Shown in pieces: positions 1-6,499 of a stretch of 12,277 nucleotides of DNA. The first letter of the stretch is position 1; every line of letters starts with the position of its first letter. The stretch spans positions 1 through 12,277 of the forward strand of contig JBKCCF010000109.1 in assembly GCA_046305255.1 (NCBI GenBank), given 5' to 3'. Under the pieces are notes generated by a model. The model was given only the letters and a program-made list of their open reading frames with translations. It had not been told where the DNA came from and searched no databases. A program made the position numbers and the translations under genes. This DNA is from UBA6136 sp046305255 (GTDB lineage Bacteria; Pseudomonadota; Gammaproteobacteria; Methylococcales; Methylococcaceae).

Positions 1-1348
1 GTAACAACCGGTTGCGCTCACCGCCTGAAAGCGATTTCACTGGCTGGCGGGCTCGGTCCGGGGTAAACAAAAAATCCTGGAGGTAGCCGATGACATGAGT
101 GTTGCGACCGTTTACCGTCACACGGTCGCTGCCCTGGGCAACGTTGTCGATTACGGTCGCCTCCTCGTCCAGGGTGGCCCGATACTGGTCAAAGTAGGCG
201 ATCTGCAGATTGGTCCCCAGTTTGATTCTGCCAGCGGTCGGCTCCAGTTGACCCAGCATCAGGCGGAGCAGGGTTGTTTTGCCACAGCCATTGGGTCCTA
301 TGATTCCGACTTTGTCACCGCGCAATATGGTGCTGGTGAGACCCTTGATGATGCTGCGGTCCTCGTAGCGGAAGCTGACGTCCTCAGCTTCCGCTACCAG
401 TTTGCCGGAGCGTTCGGCTTGTTGCACCTGCATGCTGACCTGACCGGTTCGGGCCCGTCGCTCACTGCGTTCATTGCGCATTTCCATCAGTCGTTTAACG
501 CGGCCCATGTCACGGGTACGGCGAGCTTTGACGCCCTGGCGAATCCAGGCTTCCTCTTGGGCGAGTTTTTTGTCGAATTCGGAATTGACCTTGGCCTCGA
601 CCTCCAACAGATCTTCCTTGCGTCGCAGGTAGGTCGGGTAATCGCCGGGAAAATCGGTGAGTCGGCCACGGTCCAGTTCAATAATGCGGGTGGCAAGCCG
701 TTGCAGGAAGACCCTGTCATGGGTGATGAATACCAGAGTGCCGGGCCAGCCGAGCAGAAATTCCTCCAGCCAGAGGATAGCGTCGAGGTCAAGATGATTG
801 GTAGGCTCATCAAGCAGGAGAATATCGGGTTTCGATACCAGGGCCCGAGCCAGTAACACCCGCCGCTTGAGCCCGCCGGATAGAGTGGATATATCGACTT
901 CAATCGGCAGGCTGAGCCGGGTCAGCAGGTTTTCGATGGTTTTTTCCATATCCCATGCCCCTGCCGCCTCTATGACGTGCTGGCAGTCCTCCAACTCCTG
1001 CAGGGCGCGGGCGTCCAACTCGCCACCCATCTCATGGGTAAGATGGTGGAATCTTCGGATGGCGTCTCCAATCTCACCAAGGCCGGTGGCGACCACATCA
1101 AATACGGTGCCGGAGGTCTCCAGCGGTACTTCCTGATCCAGTCGGGCAACCCTTATGCCATCCGCATAGGCAATATCCCCATCATCAGCGCTGATACGGC
1201 CGTCAATCAGTTTGAGCAGTGTGGATTTGCCTGTTCCGTTGCGTCCGACCAGGGCAACCCGCTCGCCTTTCTCCAGCGAAAAGCTGACGCCATCAAGCAA
1301 AGGGTGACCATAGCCGAGGTGAATGTTAGTGAGTGAGATGAGTGACAT
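1..1348 (-). CDS. uup: ABC-F family ATPase Uup, C-terminal part cut off by window edge
   Basis: This is a soluble twin-ATPase protein of the ABC-F family, which acts on ribosomes or nucleic acid rather than in membrane transport; Uup is linked to precise transposon excision and to ribosome function. Reading leftwards from ATG at 1348 gives 449 codons without a stop, so the gene continues past base 1. The first ATPase domain has Walker A GRNGTGKS (residues 35-42), signature LSGGLKRR (156-163) and Walker B ILLLDEPTNHLD. A charged linker follows with IRQGVKARRTRDMGRVKRL, typical of Uup. The second domain has Walker A GPNGCGKT (351-358), YFDQYRA, GYLQDFLF and signature LSGGERNRLL at the edge. The second Walker B and the C-terminal coiled coil of the roughly 635-residue family would lie outside. 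No convincing Shine-Dalgarno sequence precedes the ATG, but MSLISL matches the known Uup N-terminus. Family assignment is firm; the precise role is known only by homology. Confidence 0.95.
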   Translation of the reverse strand, partial: MSLISLTNIHLGYGHPLLDGVSFSLEKGERVALVGRNGTGKSTLLKLIDGRISADDGDIAYADGIRVARLDQEVPLETSGTVFDVVATGLGEIGDAIRRFHHLTHEMGGELDARALQELEDCQHVIEAAGAWDMEKTIENLLTRLSLPIEVDISTLSGGLKRRVLLARALVSKPDILLLDEPTNHLDLDAILWLEEFLLGWPGTLVFITHDRVFLQRLATRIIELDRGRLTDFPGDYPTYLRRKEDLLEVEAKVNSEFDKKLAQEEAWIRQGVKARRTRDMGRVKRLMEMRNERSERRARTGQVSMQVQQAERSGKLVAEAEDVSFRYEDRSIIKGLTSTILRGDKVGIIGPNGCGKTTLLRLMLGQLEPTAGRIKLGTNLQIAYFDQYRATLDEEATVIDNVAQGSDRVTVNGRNTHVIGYLQDFLFTPDRARQPVKSLSGGERNRLL

Positions 1349-1420
1349 GGGTGTTGATGCTGGGTGCACACGCTGCGCTGCGCGAGCTGAGGTGGATAGG
1401 CTGGTCCTGTAACCGGTTTC

Positions 1421-1447
1421 GCCCGAATGTCAGTCAGTCAGTCGGGC
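1421..1447. repeat. GTCA tetranucleotide repeat inside an inverted repeat
   Basis: Bases 1429-1443 are GTCA repeated 3.75 times. They sit between GCCCGA (1421-1426) and TCGGGC (1442-1447), which are exact inverted copies and could form a 6-bp stem with a 15-base loop (the last copy runs into the right arm). It lies 3' of the gltA stop and 5' of the uup start. There is no T-run on either side, so I do not call it an intrinsic terminator. Its function is unknown and it may be incidental. Confidence 0.5.
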
Positions 1448-1486
1448 GTCGCGGCCGTCGGTCTGCGGCTTAGGGGCAATTGTCTA

Positions 1487-1500
1487 GTGCCGGGTAGCAC
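1487..1500 (-). terminator. Possible weak hairpin after the gltA stop
   Basis: Just downstream of the gltA stop codon (minus strand) there is a small inverted repeat, GTGC and GCAC, around a six-base loop TACCCG. The stem is only 4 bp and is followed by TAGACAATTGCC rather than a T-run, so it does not meet the usual standard for an intrinsic terminator. It is recorded because it is the hairpin nearest to the end of gltA, and gltA would otherwise read into uup. Confidence 0.15.
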
Positions 1501-1503
1501 GGT

Positions 1504-2802
1504 CTAGTCATGCTGGCGCTGAACGCTCGGGGCGTACGTCCGCGGTGCCGGGCCGATATAAATCTGCCGTGGTCTGGCGATACGGGTGCCGGGATCATCA
1601 ATCATCTCCTTCCAGTGAGCAATCCAGCCGGGTAGGCGGCCAAGCGCGAACATCACAGTAAACATGTTCGTCGGGATGCCCATGGCCCGGTATAGGATGC
1701 CGGAGTAAAAATCGACGTTGGGATAGAGTTTGCGTTCGATGAAGTAGGGATCGGTCAGGGCCGCTTCCTCAAGCCCCTTGGCAATTTCCAATATGGGATC
1801 CGTGATGCCGAGTTCGCCCAGAATCTGGTCACAGTATTTTTTCAATATCACGGCACGCGGATCGTAGCTTTTGTAGACCCGATGGCCGAAGCCCATGAGT
1901 CTGAAGTGATCGTTCTTGTCCTTGGCTTTCTCGATGTATTTCCTGTAATTGCAACCATCCCTCTCGATTGCTTCCAGCATTTCGATCACCGACTGGTTGG
2001 CGCCGCCGTGCAACGGTCCCCACAGCGCGCAGACACCCGCCGAGATTGAGGCGAACAGGTTGGCTTGTGACGAGCCGACCATGCGAACGGTCGAGGTCGA
2101 ACAATTTTGTTCATGGTCGGCATGCAGGATGAACAATACGTCCAGCGCCTTGCGGATGGTTTCGTTCGGTTCAAACGGACGCATCTGCGTCGTGAACATC
2201 ATGTGCATAAAGTTCGAGACGTAGTCGAGTTCCGGCCGGGTGTAGACAAAGGCCTCTCCCACCGAACGCTTGTAGGCGAAGGCGGCGAGCACGCGGACTT
2301 TGGACAACAGCCGGGTGATGGTCTGGCTCATCTCCTTGGGTGTGGGGTTCGGCGCCAGCAGTTCCGGATGATAGACCGACAGCGAACAAACCATCGACGA
2401 GAGTATTGCCATGGGGTGGGCATGGCCGGGGTAGGAGGTGAAGAAGCTCTTCATGTCCTCATGAATCAGCGAGTGCAGCAGGACCTTGTCCTTGAACCGG
2501 GTGAATTGCTCAGGGGTTGGCAGTTCGCCATAAATCAGCAGGTACGATACCTCCATGAAGGTGGATTTCTCGCACAGTTCAGAGATGTCGTAGCCGCGAT
2601 ACCGAAGGATACCCTTGTCTCCATCAACGAAGGTGATGGCAGATTTGCAGGAGCCCGTATTGCCGAAGCCAGGGTCGAGCGTGATGTGACCGGTAGTCGC
2701 CTGCAGGCGGGTCACATCAATTCCTTTCTCATTTTCGGTACCGGTAATGACCGGCAATTCATAGCATCGGCCGCCCAATTCGAGTTTTGCAATTTCTGTC
2801 AT
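1504..2802 (-). CDS. gltA: Citrate synthase (GltA)
   Basis: This enzyme condenses acetyl-CoA with oxaloacetate to citrate, the entry step of the TCA cycle, in the cytoplasm. From ATG at 2802 it has 432 residues, close to the 427 of E. coli GltA. The catalytic triad is intact: His265 in GPLHGGAN, His307 in GFGHRVYKSYDPRA and Asp364 in PNVDFYSG. The stretches ILHADHEQNCSTSTVR and IARPRQIYIG are further hallmarks, and the N-terminal domain (DPGF, FVDGDKGILRYRGYDI) is that of the larger hexameric, NADH-sensitive GltA type of Gram-negatives. The frame stays open upstream to ATG 2877, but MTEIAKLEL aligns with the usual N-terminus, so the shorter start is preferred. No strong Shine-Dalgarno sequence precedes it. 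It is divergent from truA and codirectional with uup, 155 bases ahead of it. NADH regulation is inferred from family type only. Confidence 0.97.
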   Translation of the reverse strand: MTEIAKLELGGRCYELPVITGTENEKGIDVTRLQATTGHITLDPGFGNTGSCKSAITFVDGDKGILRYRGYDISELCEKSTFMEVSYLLIYGELPTPEQFTRFKDKVLLHSLIHEDMKSFFTSYPGHAHPMAILSSMVCSLSVYHPELLAPNPTPKEMSQTITRLLSKVRVLAAFAYKRSVGEAFVYTRPELDYVSNFMHMMFTTQMRPFEPNETIRKALDVLFILHADHEQNCSTSTVRMVGSSQANLFASISAGVCALWGPLHGGANQSVIEMLEAIERDGCNYRKYIEKAKDKNDHFRLMGFGHRVYKSYDPRAVILKKYCDQILGELGITDPILEIAKGLEEAALTDPYFIERKLYPNVDFYSGILYRAMGIPTNMFTVMFALGRLPGWIAHWKEMIDDPGTRIARPRQIYIGPAPRTYAPSVQRQHD

Positions 2803-2824
2803 GACGGGTAAATCTGCGGTAAGG

Positions 2825-2854
2825 TTGTCAGTCGATTGGAGCGCGGGGTATAGC
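2825..2854 (+). promoter_or_regulatory. Candidate sigma-70 promoter reading towards truA
   Basis: TTGTCA at 2825-2830 (five of six matches to TTGACA) is followed after 18 bases by TATAGC at 2849-2854 (four of six matches to TATAAT). A transcript from here would begin near 2861 and leave a leader of about 150 bases before truA. The match was found by eye in a region where a promoter for the long plus-strand gene series is expected, so the context helps but the motif itself is only moderate. Confidence 0.3.
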
Positions 2855-2879
2855 GGTGAGTCACGGCCCCAGGCCATCT

Positions 2880-2885
2880 ATGATA
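2880..2885 (-). promoter_or_regulatory. Candidate -10 box for gltA
   Basis: On the minus strand TATCAT (2885 to 2880) matches five of six positions of TATAAT. No good -35 hexamer lies 16-18 bases upstream, so this would be a weak or activator-dependent promoter. If it is used, the transcript would begin near 2873, downstream of the alternative gltA ATG at 2877 and about 70 bases before the preferred ATG at 2802, which would support the shorter protein. This is inference from one hexamer. Confidence 0.2.
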
Positions 2886-2916
2886 CCTGATGTAGCGCTG
2901 CAATCTGCCGGTTCGC

Positions 2917-2954
2917 GCTTGAGGGGTGGAATTCAGGTGCATCAGCTTGAGGGG
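2917..2954 (+). repeat. Direct repeat GCTTGAGGGG, two copies 28 bases apart
   Basis: GCTTGAGGGG occurs at 2917-2926 and again at 2945-2954, an exact 10-base direct repeat with a 28-base period (not quite three helical turns). Both copies lie in the divergent region between gltA and truA, upstream of the candidate gltA -10 box in the gltA direction. Paired sites of this kind can be operators for a dimeric regulator, but I recognise no known binding motif. Confidence 0.4.
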
Positions 2955-2965
2955 CTGTTTCAGCC
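2953..2965 (+). other. Small perfect hairpin in the truA leader
   Basis: GGCTG, TTT and CAGCC form a perfect 5-bp stem with a 3-base loop, directly overlapping the end of the second GCTTGAGGGG copy. It is followed by GGGGCCGG, not by a T-run, so it is not an intrinsic terminator for truA. It could be a structural element in the leader RNA or a regulator-binding palindrome; no function can be assigned from sequence alone. Confidence 0.3.
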
Positions 2966-3008
2966 GGGGCCGGCGTCACAACAGAGTCAGTTTAGGGTAA
3001 GGATTTTT

Positions 3009-3824
3009 ATGCGTATCGCGTTGGGCGTCGAATACGACGGGTCACAGTTCGCCGGGTGGCAATGTCAGACCGGCAGGCGCACGGTACAGGCCACACTGGA
3101 AGAGGCCTTGGGTAGGGTTGCGGACGCGCCCATACGTGTTATCTGTGCTGGCCGCACTGATGCAGGCGTGCATGCGTTGGAACAGGTCGTGCACTTCGAT
3201 GCGCCCGTGTTCCGCACAGGGTATTCCTGGCTCATGGGCGGCAATACCAATCTGCCGGCTGACGTCCGTATTACCTGGGTGCGAGAGGTCAGCGCCGACT
3301 TCCATGCCCGCTACTGTGCCATCGCCCGTTACTATCGCTACGTCATTCTTAATCGGGGCATGACGTCGGCGTTACAACGGCAGCAGATAACCTGGGTCCA
3401 TACCCCGCTGGACGTAACGGCGATGCAGGCGGCGGCGGATCAGTTGATAGGCGAACACGATTTCTCGTCCTTTCGCGCTCAGGGCTGTCAATCGAAAAGT
3501 CCGCACCGTTTCATGCATTTCATCCATGTCAGACGCGAGGGAGCACAGGTCGTCATTGACCTCTGCGCCAATGCCTTTCTCCATCACATGGTTCGCAATA
3601 TCGCCGGTGTGCTGATCGACATAGGCTCAGGTCGTCATCCCGTTGATTGGGCGGGGTATGTATTACGGGCGAGGAATCGTGCCGAGGGCGGTGTAACGGC
3701 GCCCTCCGACGGGTTATACTTCGCCGGTATTTTTTACCCCGACCCTTATGGTCTACCCAAACACCCTATTTTTCAGCATCTCCCGGCCAACGTCCGACGT
3801 TACACACCTGAAGACCGCCAGTGA
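3009..3824 (+). CDS. truA: tRNA pseudouridine synthase A (TruA)
   Basis: TruA converts uridines 38, 39 and 40 in the tRNA anticodon stem-loop to pseudouridine. The ATG at 3009 gives 271 residues, matching the usual length of about 270, and begins with MRIALGVEYDGSQFAGWQ, the typical N-terminus. The catalytic aspartate is Asp51 in GRTDAGVHA. Other conserved stretches are DFHARYCAIARYYRY, HDFSSFRAQGCQSKSP and FLHHMVRNIAGVLIDIG. The start is supported by AGGGTAAGGA at 2994-3003, five bases before the ATG. The frame is open back to 2856, but that extension has no TruA similarity and is rejected. The stop overlaps the trpF start by four bases. In Pseudomonas-type genomes truA follows fimV; here the upstream neighbour is divergent gltA. 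Confidence 0.97.
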   Translation: MRIALGVEYDGSQFAGWQCQTGRRTVQATLEEALGRVADAPIRVICAGRTDAGVHALEQVVHFDAPVFRTGYSWLMGGNTNLPADVRITWVREVSADFHARYCAIARYYRYVILNRGMTSALQRQQITWVHTPLDVTAMQAAADQLIGEHDFSSFRAQGCQSKSPHRFMHFIHVRREGAQVVIDLCANAFLHHMVRNIAGVLIDIGSGRHPVDWAGYVLRARNRAEGGVTAPSDGLYFAGIFYPDPYGLPKHPIFQHLPANVRRYTPEDRQ

Positions 3825-4480
3825 AAATCGCGTCCCCGTTTCGCCGAACTCGCGTTAAAATCTGCGGCATTACGCGTCCCGAGGATGGGGTGTCTGCGGT
3901 AGTGTCGGGTGCTGATGCTCTGGGCCTGGTGTTCTATCCCGGCAGTGCACGCCATGTCGGGATTGATGAGGCAAGAAAAATTGTAGCCGCGCTGCCGGCC
4001 TTCGTAACGGTGGTGGGATTGTTTGTCGATGCCGATGCGCGGGACGTGCTTGCGGTAATCAATGCGGTCCGGATTGATATGCTGCAGTTTCATGGTGACG
4101 AGACAGAAGCGTTCTGCGTGAGCTTTGGCAAACCCTATATCAAGGCGTTGCGAATGCGGCCTGATGTGGACCTGAGTTCTGAGATGGCGCGCTACGCCTC
4201 GGCTTGCGGATGTTTGGTTGATGCCTGGCACCCTGACGCCAAAGGGGGTACGGGCACCTGCTTTGACTGGCGTATCCTGCCTCCACACTTGGCGGAATCG
4301 CTGATTCTTGCCGGCGGTCTGTCGCCGGATAATGTTGCTGACGCCTTGCGGGCGCTACGTCCGTACGCACTGGATGTTTCCAGCGGGGTTGAGGCCGGTA
4401 AAGGTATAAAGGATGTCGCCAAAATGGCTGCATTTCTCAGAGAGGTTAATAAATTTGACTACCGTCTACACATCGGCTGA
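3821..4480 (+). CDS. trpF: Phosphoribosylanthranilate isomerase (TrpF)
   Basis: TrpF carries out the Amadori rearrangement of N-(5-phosphoribosyl)anthranilate to CdRP, the third step of tryptophan synthesis from chorismate. It is a stand-alone (beta/alpha)8 protein of 219 residues, not fused to TrpC as in enteric bacteria. The catalytic cysteine is Cys15 in RVKICGIT and the catalytic aspartate is Asp134 in CLVDAWHP. The phosphate-binding features KGGTG, LAGGLSPDNV and DVSSGVE are all present. The start is GTG at 3821, sharing GTGA with the truA stop, so translation is probably coupled. The 3' end overlaps the trpB start; the last dozen residues are not conserved in the family and are likely a consequence of that overlap. 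Confidence 0.96.
   Translation: MKIASPFRRTRVKICGITRPEDGVSAVVSGADALGLVFYPGSARHVGIDEARKIVAALPAFVTVVGLFVDADARDVLAVINAVRIDMLQFHGDETEAFCVSFGKPYIKALRMRPDVDLSSEMARYASACGCLVDAWHPDAKGGTGTCFDWRILPPHLAESLILAGGLSPDNVADALRALRPYALDVSSGVEAGKGIKDVAKMAAFLREVNKFDYRLHIG
4439..4445 (+). promoter_or_regulatory. Ribosome binding site that supports the trpB TTG start
   Basis: AGAGAGG lies nine bases before the TTG at 4455, inside the end of trpF. It is placed well for TTG 4455 but is downstream of the alternative ATG at 4413, which has no comparable purine-rich element. It is the main sequence argument for choosing the TTG. Confidence 0.55.
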
Positions 4481-5675
4481 ACCCTACAACCTGCCGGATG
4501 CGCACGGCCACTTTGGTCCCTACGGTGGGATTTTCGTAGCCGAAACCCTCATGGAGCCCATAGAGGAACTGCGACTCGCGTACCAGCGCTATATGCTGGA
4601 TCCCGAGTTTCTGGCTGAAATGGATCATGATCTTCAGCATTACGTTGGTCGTCCCTCGCCCGTCTATCATGCCGAGCGACTCAGTCGCCATCTTGGCGGT
4701 GCCCAGATTTACCTGAAGCGCGAAGACCTCAACCACACCGGCGCTCACAAGGTGAATAACACCATCGGTCAGGCTCTGCTGGCCAAGCGTATGGGCAAGA
4801 CCCGGATTATCGCTGAAACCGGCGCCGGCCAACATGGTGTGGCAACGGCAACGGTTGCCGCCCGACTGGGGCTGGAGTGTATCGTCTACATGGGTGAGGT
4901 CGATGTGGCGCGTCAGGCGCCTAATGTGTTGCGTATGAAATTGCTGGGCGCGACGGTTGTACCGGTAACCTCGGGCTCCAAAACCCTCAAGGATGCACTA
5001 AACGAGGCCATGCGTGATTGGGTCACCAACGTGGATAACACCTTCTACATCATTGGTACGGTCGCGGGACCGCACCCGTATCCGGCGATGGTTCGCGATT
5101 TTCAGGCGGTGATCGGTCGCGAGTCACGCGAGCAGATGCTCGCCAGAGTCGGACGTCTGCCCGATGCGCTGGTGGCCTGTGTTGGCGGTGGATCAAATGC
5201 CATAGGTCTGTTTTATCCCTTCATAGACGATGCCGAAGTCAAAATGTACGGTGTAGAGGCGGCGGGTGATGGCATCGAAACAGGCCGTCATTCAGCCCCG
5301 CTCAGCGCCGGGCGACCGGGTGTGTTGCACGGCAATCGCACCTACCTGATTGAGGATGACGACGGCGAAATCATTGAAACCCATTCGATTTCGGCGGGCC
5401 TTGATTACCCCGGCGTCGGCCCCGAGCATGCCTGGTTGAAAGACAGTCATCGGGCCCAGTATGTCGGCATTACCGATAGCGAGGCGATGGAGGGCTTCCA
5501 TACCCTGACTCGCATGGAAGGCATCATTCCGGCGCTGGAATCCAGTCATGCGGTGGCTTACGCCATGAAACTGGCCCCAACCATGCAGCAGGACCAGACC
5601 ATACTCATCAACTTGTCCGGCCGTGGCGACAAGGATATCAACACTATAGCCGAACGTGAGGGGATAAAACTGTGA
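4455..5675 (+). CDS. trpB: Tryptophan synthase beta chain (TrpB)
   Basis: TrpB is the PLP-dependent subunit that joins indole and L-serine to make tryptophan, working in an alpha2-beta2 complex with TrpA. From TTG 4455 it has 406 residues, near the usual 397-405. Lys99 in HTGAHKVNN binds PLP, Glu121 in ETGAGQHG is the catalytic glutamate, and CVGGGSNAIG forms the phosphate-binding loop. Lys99 and Glu121 are 22 apart, as are Lys87 and Glu109 in the Salmonella enzyme. NLSGRGDKD near the C-terminus carries the serine that contacts the PLP ring nitrogen. The frame is open to ATG 4413, which would add 14 residues with no family counterpart; the TTG has a better ribosome binding site and gives the expected N-terminus (GHFGPYGGIFVAETL). 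The preferred start overlaps trpF by 26 bases, and the stop overlaps trpA in GTGA. Confidence 0.96.
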   Translation: MTTVYTSAEPYNLPDAHGHFGPYGGIFVAETLMEPIEELRLAYQRYMLDPEFLAEMDHDLQHYVGRPSPVYHAERLSRHLGGAQIYLKREDLNHTGAHKVNNTIGQALLAKRMGKTRIIAETGAGQHGVATATVAARLGLECIVYMGEVDVARQAPNVLRMKLLGATVVPVTSGSKTLKDALNEAMRDWVTNVDNTFYIIGTVAGPHPYPAMVRDFQAVIGRESREQMLARVGRLPDALVACVGGGSNAIGLFYPFIDDAEVKMYGVEAAGDGIETGRHSAPLSAGRPGVLHGNRTYLIEDDDGEIIETHSISAGLDYPGVGPEHAWLKDSHRAQYVGITDSEAMEGFHTLTRMEGIIPALESSHAVAYAMKLAPTMQQDQTILINLSGRGDKDINTIAEREGIKL

Positions 5676-6487
5676 GCCGACTGACTGCAAAATTTCAGGC
5701 ACTCAAGCAGGCCCGGCGCACTGCGCTCATCCCCTTTATCACCGCCGGTGACCCCAATCCGGAGTTCACGGTTCCAGCCTTGCATGCCATGGTCAAAGCC
5801 GGTGCCGACATACTCGAGATAGGGGTACCGTTTTCAGATCCCATGGCGGATGGACCGGTCATTCAGCGCGCCAGCGAACGGGCACTTTCTCATAAGATGA
5901 GTCTCCGCAAGGTGCTGAATCTGGTGAGTGAGTTCCGCCAGCAGGACAGTGATACCCCAATTGTGCTGATGGGTTATCTCAATCCGATTGAGGCCATGGG
6001 CTATGAGAATTTTGCAGAACGGGCAGGGATTGTCGGTGTAGATGGGGTGTTGACGGTGGATTTGCCACCTGAAGAATCCATGGGTTTCCTGCCATTGCTG
6101 GAAAAAGCCAACGTCGATCCGATCTATTTACTGGCACCCAACAGTACCGATGAACGCATCTGCAAAATGGGCCAGTTGGGGAGAGGCTATCTCTACTATG
6201 TCGCTTTGAAAGGCGTGACTGGCGCTACAAATCTTGATCTTGTCGATGTTGAACGCAAACTGGAGGACATCCGCCGACTGACTGAACTGCCAGTGGCCGT
6301 CGGCTTTGGTGTTAAGAATGCCGAAACCGCTGCCAGCATAGGCAACTGTGCCGATGCCGTTGTCGTAGGCAGTGCCTTAGTTGGCAAGATTGAGGAATCC
6401 GACGGCGACACCACGCTGGCACTTGCCGGCATCGTCAACTTGCTACACTCCATGCGTACCGCCCTGGACGCTTCCACCCAGTCATAA
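5672..6487 (+). CDS. trpA: Tryptophan synthase alpha chain (TrpA)
   Basis: TrpA cleaves indole-3-glycerol phosphate to indole and glyceraldehyde 3-phosphate; the indole passes through a tunnel to TrpB. The protein has 271 residues, the normal length. Both catalytic residues fall at the textbook positions: Glu49 in ILEIGVPFSDP and Asp60 in MADGPVIQRA. TAGDP near the N-terminus, LAPNSTDERI, YYVALKGVTGA (the mobile loop 6 region) and VGFGVKN are also characteristic. The GTG start at 5672 overlaps the trpB stop by four bases and is preceded at eight bases by GAGGGG (5658-5663), a strong Shine-Dalgarno sequence, so equal production with TrpB by translational coupling is likely. Confidence 0.97.
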   Translation: MSRLTAKFQALKQARRTALIPFITAGDPNPEFTVPALHAMVKAGADILEIGVPFSDPMADGPVIQRASERALSHKMSLRKVLNLVSEFRQQDSDTPIVLMGYLNPIEAMGYENFAERAGIVGVDGVLTVDLPPEESMGFLPLLEKANVDPIYLLAPNSTDERICKMGQLGRGYLYYVALKGVTGATNLDLVDVERKLEDIRRLTELPVAVGFGVKNAETAASIGNCADAVVVGSALVGKIEESDGDTTLALAGIVNLLHSMRTALDASTQS

Positions 6488-6499
6488 TTGACGAGAGCC

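Noticed and set aside
95..856. A 253-codon open frame on the plus strand
   Set aside because: It lies wholly antisense to uup, whose minus-strand frame has all ABC-F motifs. The plus-strand product has no recognisable domain; GC-rich codon use opens such frames.
2107..2811. A 234-codon open frame on the plus strand
   Set aside because: It is antisense to gltA, which keeps its full catalytic triad. The product shows no family features.
2803..2877. N-terminal extension of GltA back to ATG 2877
   Set aside because: The 25 extra residues have no counterpart in citrate synthases as known, and the possible -10 box would place the transcript start downstream of this ATG.
2856..3008. N-terminal extension of TruA back to ATG 2856
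   Set aside because: The added 51 residues have no TruA similarity, and ATG 3009 has a good ribosome binding site and the standard N-terminus.
3770..3840. Search for a trp leader peptide or attenuator before trpF
   Set aside because: trpF starts within the truA stop codon; there is no untranslated space and no run of Trp codons followed by a terminator hairpin.
6488..6499. TTG start for AccD four codons upstream
   Set aside because: ATG 6500 gives the common AccD N-terminus; the TTG is one base after the trpA stop and has no ribosome binding site of its own.
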